Assembly: GCF_027857615.1 (NCBI RefSeq)
Contig: NZ_JAQIFT010000029.1
Span: 16,152 to 80,151, forward strand
Source: Holtiella tumoricola
GTDB taxonomy: Bacteria > Bacillota > Clostridia > Lachnospirales > Cellulosilyticaceae
DNA length: 64,000 bases
Direction of reading: 5' to 3'
In this document: piece after piece, positions 1 through 7,962 of the stretch
Numbering within the stretch: the first letter of the stretch is position 1
Layout: each line of letters opens with the position of its first letter
The notes under the pieces: model-generated
The model's database searches: none
The model's input: the letters and a program-made list of their open reading frames with translations, nothing else
Told to the model about the DNA's origin: nothing
Translations under genes and position numbers: made by a program

Positions 1-261
1 ATCCTCAATCGTAAGAAGAGCCCTTATCCAAAAACCCATAATCCAGCATATGAAGCAAAGGTTATTAAACTTTTAGAGTCAAGATTAAACGACAGTGATT
101 GTAGAATCAAAGAGCTCATTAATAAAGTAGCATTAGAAGATATTTTAGCTACACAGAATGTAACTTGGTTTGGTCAATTGATGTCAAAACCACAGCTTCT
201 TGCTTGGTTATTACAACTTGATTATTGGTTAGTCAATTATAATGTAGATATACAATTATAA
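1..261 (+). CDS. asnB: Asparagine synthetase B (glutamine-hydrolysing), C-terminal fragment
   Basis: Only the last 86 codons are in the window; the gene starts upstream of base 1. The reading frame from base 1 to the TAA at 259-261 gives the typical AsnB tail: RKKSPYPKTHNPAYE followed by TWFGQLMSKPQLLAWLLQLDYWL. This belongs to the ATP-dependent synthetase domain that amidates aspartate with ammonia from the N-terminal glutaminase domain. The completeness of that glutaminase domain cannot be judged here. With asnA at 12037, the organism would have both glutamine- and ammonia-dependent asparagine synthesis. The hairpin at 373-414 is its likely terminator. Confidence 0.85.
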   Translation: MLNRKKSPYPKTHNPAYEAKVIKLLESRLNDSDCRIKELINKVALEDILATQNVTWFGQLMSKPQLLAWLLQLDYWLVNYNVDIQL

Positions 262-372
262 TAGATACAATGGGAAGCGTAGCAGGATGTTATTTAAACT
301 TTAAATGAGAAGACGAAGATACCCAGAAAAGGTATAAAGCGTTTAAAAAAATGGTCAACTTTAACAATATAA

Positions 373-420
373 AAGGGCTATAAAACTAATCAAATTTCTA
401 GTTTTATAGCCCTTCTATTT
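373..420. terminator. Bidirectional intrinsic terminator
   Basis: A perfect 16-bp inverted repeat (AAGGGCTATAAAACTA at 373-388, its complement at 399-414) with a 10-nt loop is followed by a T-rich stretch on the plus strand and preceded by an A-rich stretch. It sits between convergent asnB and the ygbA-like gene and can serve both. Confidence 0.85.
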
Positions 421-456
421 ATTGTGATTATTAATAATGATATGGCAGTCTTTCAC

Positions 457-753
457 TTAATTGAGATTAAGCATGTGTTTTGTAACGAGAATAGGATGTT
501 TGAAGAATATTCGAGGACCGCTAAACTTCATAACCTTTTTGATTTCTTCTTTGTACTTAGGCGCATAGCAATGGGTTTGGCATTGGCTACAAAAGGATTT
601 GTTTTCAGCATATCTACAATGAGAAAGACGTTTAAGAGCATAAGCTTGTAAGTTAGCACATTCTGTACAAAGATCAGATGCATGATGATGTTTGTGACAG
701 TAAATTTCAATCATATGGGTTACAACTTGTTTTTCTGTTTCTATACGTCCCAT
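457..753 (-). CDS. YgbA-like protein (nitrous oxide-stimulated promoter family)
   Basis: A 98-residue protein rich in Cys and His: IEIYCHKHHH, then LCTECANLQAYALKRLSHCRY, FCSQCQTHCYAPKYKEEIKKVM and a C-terminal SGPRIFFKHPILVTKHML. The order and spacing match the YgbA_NO family, whose E. coli member is induced by nitric oxide and nitrosative stress. The paired cysteines suggest a metal-binding fold; the biochemical function is not known. It is the last gene of a tight set downstream of a DUF454 gene (18-bp gap) and a Crp/Fnr regulator. A role in nitrosative stress is inferred from the family. Confidence 0.8.
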   Translation of the reverse strand: MGRIETEKQVVTHMIEIYCHKHHHASDLCTECANLQAYALKRLSHCRYAENKSFCSQCQTHCYAPKYKEEIKKVMKFSGPRIFFKHPILVTKHMLNLN

Positions 754-771
754 GTAAGAACCTCTCTTTGT

Positions 772-1140
772 TTATACTGTTTTAATGGTTTTTATCTTAA
801 ATATAAAATAATAATACTTAAAGATATATAGGAATATGATAAATACTTTTACAAAAATATTGTCTACAAAAATAAGAGGGAAGAGTAGCATGACAGAAGC
901 AAAAGCTAATGTACATATTTTAGTTTTTAAAAGCATTGATCGCTCTGTAACAAAGCTATCGAGATGTTTTTTATAAAGTTTGGTGTGTGTAAACCAGTTG
1001 TGAAATCTTGTTGATCCTTTGGCAAAGCAAACAGAGGTCAGTAAGAGAAAAGGTGTAGTGGGCAAGATGGGGAATATGACACCAATTACACCAAGAATTA
1101 AGGCAATAAAGCCTACTGTAATATAAAAAAGTTTAGACAT
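772..1140 (-). CDS. DUF454 (YbaN-like) small inner-membrane protein
   Basis: A 122-residue hydrophobic protein. It starts with a membrane segment (LFYITVGFIALILGVIGVIFPILPTTPFLLL) ending in the PxLPTTPF signature of the DUF454/YbaN family. A short soluble part follows (CFAKGSTRFHNWFTHTKLYKKHLDSF), then two further membrane segments and a basic tail. Function is unknown. The gene lies 17 bp downstream of the Crp/Fnr regulator and just upstream of the ygbA-like gene, so the three are probably one transcript. Confidence 0.8.
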   Translation of the reverse strand: MSKLFYITVGFIALILGVIGVIFPILPTTPFLLLTSVCFAKGSTRFHNWFTHTKLYKKHLDSFVTERSMLLKTKICTLAFASVMLLFPLIFVDNIFVKVFIIFLYIFKYYYFIFKIKTIKTV

Positions 1141-1157
1141 AGATATGATTATCCTTT

Positions 1158-1844
1158 CTATAATTGCATTAATTTATCGAGATTTTGAATTTTGAAAGAA
1201 TCCTTGTAGTAGTCAATAATCTCTTCTTTTTTTAGTTCTGATAAAACCTTTGAAAGGGCAGGGCGTGTCACACTTAAATAACTAGCCATTTCACAACGAC
1301 TTAATGAAGTAGTAAAGAGTAATTGCCCGGTCTGTTCATATTGGTTGAGTAAGAAAGCAGCAACACGCCTTTTAAGAGAGGGAATACGTGTGTATTCTAT
1401 CTGTTCAGTTGAAATTAAATGACGATTAGCAATAAGCGATAGTAAATTGATAAGAAACTTATTTATGTAAGGGCTATAAGGGTGCCCAAGTAAAAGTAAA
1501 TCCTTCACTTTAATAAACAACAATGTTGTATTTTCTAAGGCAATGACATCGTAGGGAAGACTATCATGGCCTGCGCAGACCAAGTCTTCGCCAAAAGTCT
1601 CATACATTTTTAAAATATGAGAAAATGTTGCATTGTGGCATAGGCAAGTACGGCTGCACATTACTTTACCTTTTAATACTATGCCGATCTTATTGAAATC
1701 TTGATTTTGGGTACAAATATATGAACCTTGCTCATAGTGTTTGATAGTTGTAGAAAGTTCTAGAAGCAAAGCGTTAATTTCTTTAGGAGTCATATTTTTG
1801 AATAAAGAAATCTTTTTTAAGGTATTTATATATGATGCAAACAG
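1158..1844 (-). CDS. Crp/Fnr-family transcriptional regulator, probable CUG start
   Basis: The protein has an N-terminal beta-roll sensor domain (LKKISLFKNMTPKEINALLLEL, then GIVLKGKV) and a C-terminal winged helix with CEMASYLSVTRPALSKVLSEL as recognition region. The sensor carries an unusual CSRTCLC run (CX3CXC) plus a later VCAGHD, which could bind metal or an Fe-S cluster; FNR-type N-terminal cysteines are absent. Start choice: a perfect AAGGAGG (minus strand) lies 8 nt before an in-frame CTG at 1844, giving 228 residues that begin where Crp proteins usually begin. The in-frame TTG at 1880 would add 12 residues but has no ribosome binding site. A NO- or redox-sensing role (HcpR-like) is inferred from the ygbA-like neighbour. 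Confidence 0.8.
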   Translation of the reverse strand: MFASYINTLKKISLFKNMTPKEINALLLELSTTIKHYEQGSYICTQNQDFNKIGIVLKGKVMCSRTCLCHNATFSHILKMYETFGEDLVCAGHDSLPYDVIALENTTLLFIKVKDLLLLGHPYSPYINKFLINLLSLIANRHLISTEQIEYTRIPSLKRRVAAFLLNQYEQTGQLLFTTSLSRCEMASYLSVTRPALSKVLSELKKEEIIDYYKDSFKIQNLDKLMQL

Positions 1845-1888
1845 TTTAAATGCCTCCTTGATATTGAGATTTAATCTCAAAAATATAG

Positions 1889-1928
1889 ATTACTGTAATA
1901 GGATATATTAAAAAAAGGAAAAAGTAAA
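1889..1928 (-). promoter_or_regulatory. Promoter with palindromic operator for the Crp/Fnr operon
   Basis: On the minus strand TTTACT (1923-1928) and TATCCT (1900-1905) are 17 bp apart, a moderate sigma-70/A type promoter. Directly after the -10 lies the 11-bp palindrome ATTACTGTAAT (1889-1899), placed where a dimeric regulator would block initiation. Autoregulation is inferred. Confidence 0.45.
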
Positions 1929-1935
1929 GGATAAA

Positions 1936-1950
1936 TGAAAATTGTTATCA
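1936..1950. promoter_or_regulatory. Fur-box-like iron operator
   Basis: TGAAAATTGTTATCA matches the 7-1-7 Fur consensus TGATAATNATTATCA at 12 of 14 fixed positions. It lies about 40 bp upstream of the -35 of the heme-uptake operon and also near the divergent regulator promoter. Its place next to NEAT/Isd genes fits iron repression. Confidence 0.6.
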
Positions 1951-1987
1951 ATTATGTATCTATGAATACCAACTCTGTCTGAGTGGA

Positions 1988-2017
1988 TTGACATCACAAA
2001 AAATTAGATGCTATAGT
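1988..2017 (+). promoter_or_regulatory. Promoter of the heme-uptake operon
   Basis: TTGACA (1988-1993) and TATAGT (2012-2017) are 18 bp apart. The ribosome binding site AAGGAG (2051-2056) and the ATG at 2068 follow. Confidence 0.7.
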
Positions 2018-2067
2018 TTGTGAAGTTCAGATTACAGAAAATTAACAAATAAGGAGTTGGAATAATA

Positions 2068-5000
2068 ATGGCAAAATCATTGAGATATAAATTAGCGAAT
2101 ATGGCATTGTGCTGCACAGTAATAACAGGGACAATAAGTCAAAGTGTAACAGTACTTGCGAACGAAAATAAAATACAACATGAGACACTTTATACAGACA
2201 ATGATCAAATCAGTACAACAACAGGTTCAGCACTTGAGGTTGCACAAAAGACCACAAGTGCAGCATTAGATATACAACCAGTAGCACAAGACCCATGGGA
2301 AAGCATTGTCTCTAGTGCAACTCATAAGGCGAGTATCAATATCTTACATGAAACACAAAATAAAAGTTCCATGTCAGCTTCATATTTTGAGAAAAGTAAT
2401 ATACCAGCAAGAATTGAAAATGGTAAAGTACACCTTACTTTAAAAGTTTATAAAGACAGTACATTTTTTAGCAACGTTATTAAGGGGCTCAATCTATGTA
2501 ATGAAAATGGATGTCAGGCATTGGAACTAGACTATTTAGAGGATAACAAGATAAGATACATAACAACAGAAGTTATACTTGAAGATATTGAAGAGGATAC
2601 ATATATACAGTGTAAGTTAGAAATACCATTTATGGGTTCTATGCAGCCTAAATTAAGAATTCAGCTAACAGAGGAGAGCAAAAAATATTTTAAAGAATTA
2701 TTAGATCAAGAAAGAATTGACCCTTTAAAAATGACAGTTACACATGTTGATGAAACCATATATAAAGCTGAAGATGGCAGAATTGCTATTCAAGTAGTAG
2801 GTGGAAGTGGAAAATATGAGTACACAATAGATGGAGGAGAAAATTGGAACGAAGAGTCTACATTTGAAAATCTTGAACCAGGTATTTATAAAGTAGGTGC
2901 TAAAGATAGAGCAAATTTAGATGCTGAAATTATTTATCAAGATATTACAATTCAAGCGCGAGAAAACTTGGTAGACCCATGGGTAGATATTGTGTCTAGT
3001 GCAACACATACAGCAAGTATCAATGTTTTACATGAAACAAAAGATGAAAATTCAATGGCAGCAGACTTCTTTGAAAAAGGTGTGGTACCAGCAAAGATTA
3101 GAAATGGTAAAGTCTATCTGACTTTAAAAATAGATAAAGATGGGCTAGGATTTAAAAATGTTGTTAAAGGGTTCAATATTCTTAGAGATGGTGTATACGA
3201 ACCACTTGAAGTCAATTACTTAGATAACGATGAGATAAGATATATTACAACAGAAGTAATGCTTGAAGATATTCAAGAAGATACATATATGCAGTGTAAA
3301 TTAGAATTACCATTTGCTTCTATGCAACCAGCATTAAGAATTCAACTTTCAGCAGAAAGTATTGAATACTTTAAACCATTATTAGGTTTGACAAAGCCAG
3401 AAGGCTTAGAAGTGACAGTTACGCCTACTAATGAAACAGCTTATAAAGCTAACGATGGGAAAATTATTATCGAAGCAGCAGGTGGAAGTGGAAATTACGA
3501 GTACACAATAGATGGTGGAACAACATGGAGTACAGAGTCTACATTTGAAAACCTAGCACCTGGTAATTATAAAGTAGGTGTTAAAGATATAGATAAGACA
3601 GATCTGGAGACTGTTTATCAAGAAGTGACAATAGAGGCAAAAGGCAATTTAGTGTTACCAAAAGGTACTTATACTGTTGATATTGATGTATTACATGAAA
3701 CTGCAAATAAACCTTCAATGGCAGCAGCATTTTTTGATCAAGAAGCAATAGAGATGGTTGTAGAAGATGAGCAAGTGATACTGGCACTAAACATCAAAAA
3801 AGATGGAATGGGACAGACAGATGCTATTAAAGTGATAGAACAAAAAGTAGGCGAAGAATTTGTAAATGTTCCACTAGAACACTTAGACGATGAAAATATC
3901 AGATATGTAATAGGAAAAATTAATTTAGAAAATGTAGAAGAAGCGGCTTATGTAAAATGTCACTATATGACCCCAATGGGACAAATGGCCCATGTGTTAC
4001 GTATTCGTTTAACAGATGAAACCATACAAAAGCTTAAATCAGAAATAGGGGAAGTAACTCAAAGCTTAAAAATGGATTATACTGCGACTCATGAAACTGC
4101 TTTTGGAGCAGAAGATGGAACGATTACGCTTCAAGTTCAAGGGGGAAGTGGAGCATATGAATACACAATAGATGGTGGAGCAAATTGGCAAGCTGAGCCT
4201 ACATTTGAAGGACTTAAGCCAGGGACTTACTTAGTAGGAGCAAGAGATCAAGCAAATAATAATGTAAAAACCTCATTGGAAGAAGTTGTGATTCAAGGAA
4301 AGTCACAAGGTGTAATAGAAGGCTTAGTAGATGGAGACTATTCTGTAGATATTGAAGTTCTTCATGAAACCAATAACGAGACATCTATGGCAGCACAATT
4401 CTTTACTCAAACGAATTTACCGTTAGCTATAGTAAATGGCAAACCTTATTTAACCATTCAAGTGAAAAAAGATGGAATGGGCATGAAAGATGTCATAACA
4501 TCTTTAGAACAAAAAGTAGGCGGAAACTATCAAAGTCTTCACTTATCACATCTTGATGATGCACAAAAACGTTATATTACAACAGAAGTAGAGTTTGAAT
4601 CTGTTGATGATGTTGTGTATCTCAGATGTGGTATTGCACCAATGCTACCAATGAAACCAGTTTTACGTCTTCGCCTTGTAGAAAGTAGTATTAAACCAGG
4701 GGCAGGACAAATTGATACAAGTCTTGTAGCCAATGAAAAAACAGCTATACAAAGTGTGGTAGCAGAAAATGGAAAAGTGACCATAACACTTACTGCGGAA
4801 GATAAAAGTTTAACAGCAAATGACTTTATTGGACGTGTATACCTAGATGGTAGTAAAGAAGGAACCCTTTTAACATTGAAAGACTTCAAAATGGAAGGAA
4901 CACAAGTAAGTTTTACTTATGATGAAATAGAAGCAAAAGATAAAGAACAAAAAGTTCAAATAGGTATTACATTTAATCAAGAAGAAATCAGTTCAAATGT

Positions 5001-5976
5001 TTTTGCTATTCCAGGACTTAAGGTAGAGGTCAAACTTGAGTTTGAGATTAAAGAGGATGCACAAAACATTCGTTACATAAAAGGGTATGAAGATCATACA
5101 TTTAGACCGAATGAAAAAGTGACAAAAGCAGAAACGATTGCTATGTTAGCTAAGTTTATTGATGCACCAGAAAAAGATTATCAAACAGCATCTATAGATG
5201 TTCTACATAAGGATAAAAATGAAGCATCTATGGCAAAACAATTCTTTAAAACAGATGATATTATGATTGAAAAAGTAGACCAATCTTATGAAGTTCATTT
5301 AGAAATTGAGAATGAAGGACTTGGATTTACTAACATTATTACAGGTGTATGGCAACAAGTAGGAAAAAGCTATGAGCCATTAGTAGTAGAAAAATCAGCA
5401 GATCTTAAGAAAGCTTATGTTGTAATAAAAACAGATAGCTTAAAAGATCCAATCACTTTAAAAACAGGCATTGCACCTATGGGAGATATGGCTCCAGAAC
5501 TTAGAATTGTAATTGATCAAAAGACACTTAGAGACAGTGAATATAGAAGTCAGTATGAAGATATTGATATGTGGGCAAAAGAGGAGATTACCTTATTTGA
5601 ACAACTTGGTTTAATCGGTGAAGAAAAGGCTACTTTATTTAATCCAAATGCGGCTATTACAAGAGGAGAATTTGTTAAGATTATTGCACAAATTACAAGA
5701 TTAAATGTAGAAGAAGTAGAGGCATTACCTTTTAAAGACATTGAAGATTCTATTTACAAAAACTACATTATTGCAGCAACTGAGGCTGGTTATATCAACG
5801 GATATGACGATGGAGAATTTAAACCAGAAGAAAACTTAACAAGAGCACAAGCCGTAAAAGTTATCAATAAAGTTATGGGGCATGATCAAGTAGAGTTAGA
5901 AGAAAAAGAAAATACCTTTAAGGATCTTAGTGAAAGTCATTGGGCTTATGAGGATATTCTAAAAGCTGTAGAGTAA
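2068..5976 (+). CDS. Cell-surface hemoprotein receptor with five NEAT domains, SprB-like repeats and SLH anchor
   Basis: A 1302-residue exported protein. After a signal peptide (about residues 1-31) the order is NEAT1 (~88-215), SprB-like repeat (~221-298), NEAT2 (~315-440), repeat (~448-524), NEAT3 (~535-661), repeat (~666-745), NEAT4 (~757-877), an Ig-like linker (~882-988), SLH1 (~998-1035), NEAT5 (~1040-1152), SLH2 (~1163-1211), SLH3 (~1220-1271) and a short SLH4 end. Each NEAT begins with an LHET/LHKD and SMAxxFF motif; each repeat has GGSGxYEYTIDGG. NEAT domains bind heme or hemoglobin; SLH domains attach to secondary cell-wall polymer. Oddities: NEAT5 lies between SLH modules, and the strand that normally carries the YxxxY heme ligands reads MxPxLRI-like. 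It is first in an operon with an IsdE-type transporter. Confidence 0.9.
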   Translation: MAKSLRYKLANMALCCTVITGTISQSVTVLANENKIQHETLYTDNDQISTTTGSALEVAQKTTSAALDIQPVAQDPWESIVSSATHKASINILHETQNKSSMSASYFEKSNIPARIENGKVHLTLKVYKDSTFFSNVIKGLNLCNENGCQALELDYLEDNKIRYITTEVILEDIEEDTYIQCKLEIPFMGSMQPKLRIQLTEESKKYFKELLDQERIDPLKMTVTHVDETIYKAEDGRIAIQVVGGSGKYEYTIDGGENWNEESTFENLEPGIYKVGAKDRANLDAEIIYQDITIQARENLVDPWVDIVSSATHTASINVLHETKDENSMAADFFEKGVVPAKIRNGKVYLTLKIDKDGLGFKNVVKGFNILRDGVYEPLEVNYLDNDEIRYITTEVMLEDIQEDTYMQCKLELPFASMQPALRIQLSAESIEYFKPLLGLTKPEGLEVTVTPTNETAYKANDGKIIIEAAGGSGNYEYTIDGGTTWSTESTFENLAPGNYKVGVKDIDKTDLETVYQEVTIEAKGNLVLPKGTYTVDIDVLHETANKPSMAAAFFDQEAIEMVVEDEQVILALNIKKDGMGQTDAIKVIEQKVGEEFVNVPLEHLDDENIRYVIGKINLENVEEAAYVKCHYMTPMGQMAHVLRIRLTDETIQKLKSEIGEVTQSLKMDYTATHETAFGAEDGTITLQVQGGSGAYEYTIDGGANWQAEPTFEGLKPGTYLVGARDQANNNVKTSLEEVVIQGKSQGVIEGLVDGDYSVDIEVLHETNNETSMAAQFFTQTNLPLAIVNGKPYLTIQVKKDGMGMKDVITSLEQKVGGNYQSLHLSHLDDAQKRYITTEVEFESVDDVVYLRCGIAPMLPMKPVLRLRLVESSIKPGAGQIDTSLVANEKTAIQSVVAENGKVTITLTAEDKSLTANDFIGRVYLDGSKEGTLLTLKDFKMEGTQVSFTYDEIEAKDKEQKVQIGITFNQEEISSNVFAIPGLKVEVKLEFEIKEDAQNIRYIKGYEDHTFRPNEKVTKAETIAMLAKFIDAPEKDYQTASIDVLHKDKNEASMAKQFFKTDDIMIEKVDQSYEVHLEIENEGLGFTNIITGVWQQVGKSYEPLVVEKSADLKKAYVVIKTDSLKDPITLKTGIAPMGDMAPELRIVIDQKTLRDSEYRSQYEDIDMWAKEEITLFEQLGLIGEEKATLFNPNAAITRGEFVKIIAQITRLNVEEVEALPFKDIEDSIYKNYIIAATEAGYINGYDDGEFKPEENLTRAQAVKVINKVMGHDQVELEEKENTFKDLSESHWAYEDILKAVE

Positions 5977-5998
5977 TAGAAAGAGTAGGTACACATAA

Positions 5999-7033
5999 AT
6001 GAAATACCGATGGAATCAAGTAAAACAACTTCTGATGGTACTCCTTATGGTAGTAGTTGTAGGAGGTGGTGGATTAGGTGGGCAAGTTTACGCCTCTAGC
6101 AAGTTAGAAAATGGAACATATACGATCAAAAATCAAATTTATCATGAGAGTCAAATAGGCCAAGGTATGGCTAGATCATATACTGAAGAGGAATCAGAAC
6201 TCAAAATGAGTTCTGATGGCCTTTTTGTAACGGTTGGATTTAATAATACTCAGTTTATGGGAGATTTTAAAGTTACAATTAATTCTAAATCTGTTAGTTA
6301 TGAATTAGTTTCAAATGACTCAGCAACAAATATCAAAAAGATACAATTCCCTATTCCTTCTGTAGATACAAAAGTAACAATAGGTTTATATGTTATTCCT
6401 ATGAGTACAGAGGTATCTTATGAATTAACTTTTGATAAAGGAAGTTTAAAGCTTATTGAAAAAGAAGTAGTAAAGGAAGCAGAACAACCTATGCAATCAG
6501 AAGTAAGTCAAACAGAGGGAAATAAAACACAGGTAACTAAGCCAGAATCGACTCAAACAGAATCTACAAAAGTGGAAGGAACAAAATCAGAAACATCAAA
6601 ACCAGAACCAGTTAAGCAAGCTGAATCTACTAATAAAGCTGCTGAACCAGAGAAAATGGAAAAACCAGTTGTTCCAGTAAAGCAAATAAATGAAGCCTCT
6701 CAGGTAGAGGATGAATCAAAAGTAGATAAATTAAAAGAGGACGAATTAAAAGAAGATAAATTAGAAGAACATGAGCCAAAAGAGAGTGAAATAGAAGCAG
6801 ATAAAGATAAAGATAAAGATAAAGATAAAGATAAAGGTAAACTAGAAGAAATAGTAGCAGAGACGTTGAATAAAGAGGATGCCTTAGCGACAAGTGAGAT
6901 AGAAGAGACAAAGGAAACGGAGTCACAATCTGTAGAGGTAGAGCAAACCAATAAACATATGACAATTCTTGTTATAGTTATTGTGGTATTAGCCGCAGGA
7001 GTAAGTTCCATCTATTTCTTCAAAAGAAAATAA
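5999..7033 (+). CDS. Membrane-anchored single-NEAT protein
   Basis: A 344-residue exported protein: signal peptide (LLMVLLMVVVVGGGGLGGQVYA), one NEAT-like domain (about residues 38-155, with NQIYHESQIGQGMARSY and YELTFDKGSLKLI), a long Glu/Lys/Thr-rich stalk (about 160-315) containing a DK repeat, and a C-terminal membrane segment (MTILVIVIVVLAAGVSSIYFF) followed by KRK. No LPXTG sortase signal is seen, so it is held by the membrane helix. It starts 22 bp after the SLH-NEAT gene. It probably hands heme from the surface receptor to the IsdE-like lipoprotein, the relay role IsdC plays in Staphylococcus; that is inference from order and topology. Confidence 0.8.
   Translation: MKYRWNQVKQLLMVLLMVVVVGGGGLGGQVYASSKLENGTYTIKNQIYHESQIGQGMARSYTEEESELKMSSDGLFVTVGFNNTQFMGDFKVTINSKSVSYELVSNDSATNIKKIQFPIPSVDTKVTIGLYVIPMSTEVSYELTFDKGSLKLIEKEVVKEAEQPMQSEVSQTEGNKTQVTKPESTQTESTKVEGTKSETSKPEPVKQAESTNKAAEPEKMEKPVVPVKQINEASQVEDESKVDKLKEDELKEDKLEEHEPKESEIEADKDKDKDKDKDKGKLEEIVAETLNKEDALATSEIEETKETESQSVEVEQTNKHMTILVIVIVVLAAGVSSIYFFKRK
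6800..6835 (+). repeat. Six tandem GATAAA hexamers coding for (DK)6
   Basis: Six exact copies of GATAAA lie in frame in the stalk of the NEAT membrane protein. Copy-number change would alter stalk length without breaking the frame. Confidence 0.9.
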
Positions 7034-7051
7034 TATAGGAGAAAGTAGAAA

Positions 7052-7951
7052 GTGAAAAAATTAAAATACATAGGTAAATTGGTAGCTGTAGCACTGATAG
7101 GTGTTCTAGGAGTAAGTGGATGCAGTAAGCAAGAAGTGATTGTAAATGAAGTACCAAAAGAAGAACAAAAAATAGAACATGAAAATCGTATTATTGCACT
7201 TTCTGTATCTCTTGTAGATATTCTAGGTGAATTAGGGATAGAAATGGTTGGTGTACCAAAGACGCAATATAACTTACATGAAAATGCTAAAGGGGTAGAA
7301 GAAGTAGGGTTACCTATGTCACCAGACTTAGAACGTATTGCCATGTTAAAGCCTACACATATACTTGGTGTTACAGCATTAAAATCCAGCATAGAGCCAA
7401 AACTTCAGCAAATTGGTGTAGAAGGGACCTTCTTAAATCTAGATAATATAGATACCCTTGAACAATCCATAGAAGAAATAGGCAAGCTTTTTGAAAAAGA
7501 AGAAGAAGCTACCAAGCTGATTGAAGATTTTAGAACAGAAATTAATGCTACGATCGCAAGTGTAGCAGGAAAAGAATCACCTAAAGTACTTGTATTATTT
7601 GGATTCCCAGGAAATTACTTAGCAGCAACAGGCACATCTTTTGTAGGGCAAATGGTTGAAATGTTAGGTGGGATTAATGTTGTTCCAGATGCTAGTATGG
7701 CATTTGCTAATGTGAATTTAGAAGCCTTATTAACTTCAGAACCAGATATTATCTTACGCATGACACATGGGATGAAGGAAGAAGTATTAGAGATGTTTGC
7801 CAAGGAATTTAATGAAAATCCATTATGGAAACAATTTAAAGCTGTTCAAGAAGGTGCAGTGTATGATTTAGATGATAGCCTTTTTAATGTAAGTGCTAGT
7901 TTAGAAACAGCAGATGCACTAAAGGTATTAGCGAAAATTTTGTATGAATAG
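7052..7951 (+). CDS. isdE: Heme ABC transporter substrate-binding lipoprotein (IsdE-like)
   Basis: A 299-residue lipoprotein with signal peptide and lipobox GVSGC (Cys about 25), starting at GTG behind TAGGAGAAAG. The mature part is a periplasmic-binding-protein fold of the FecB/BtuF type. GLPMSPDLE matches the region that holds the axial Met of S. aureus IsdE, and RMTHG in the C-terminal lobe fits the axial His region. This supports heme rather than siderophore as ligand. It lies 18 bp after the NEAT membrane protein and before its permease and ATPase. Confidence 0.85.
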   Translation: MKKLKYIGKLVAVALIGVLGVSGCSKQEVIVNEVPKEEQKIEHENRIIALSVSLVDILGELGIEMVGVPKTQYNLHENAKGVEEVGLPMSPDLERIAMLKPTHILGVTALKSSIEPKLQQIGVEGTFLNLDNIDTLEQSIEEIGKLFEKEEEATKLIEDFRTEINATIASVAGKESPKVLVLFGFPGNYLAATGTSFVGQMVEMLGGINVVPDASMAFANVNLEALLTSEPDIILRMTHGMKEEVLEMFAKEFNENPLWKQFKAVQEGAVYDLDDSLFNVSASLETADALKVLAKILYE

Positions 7952-7962
7952 AGACAACAAGA

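Noticed and set aside
424..651. 75-codon plus-strand frame
   Set aside because: It is antisense to the ygbA-like gene, which has a clear family match.
6800..6835. Tandem repeat considered as a CRISPR-like array
   Set aside because: A six-base in-frame repeat without spacers; no cas genes in the window.
6630..7011. Minus-strand frames with Leu/Tyr- or Ser-rich repeats
   Set aside because: They are mirror images of the GATAAA and Glu/Lys-rich stalk region of the NEAT membrane protein.
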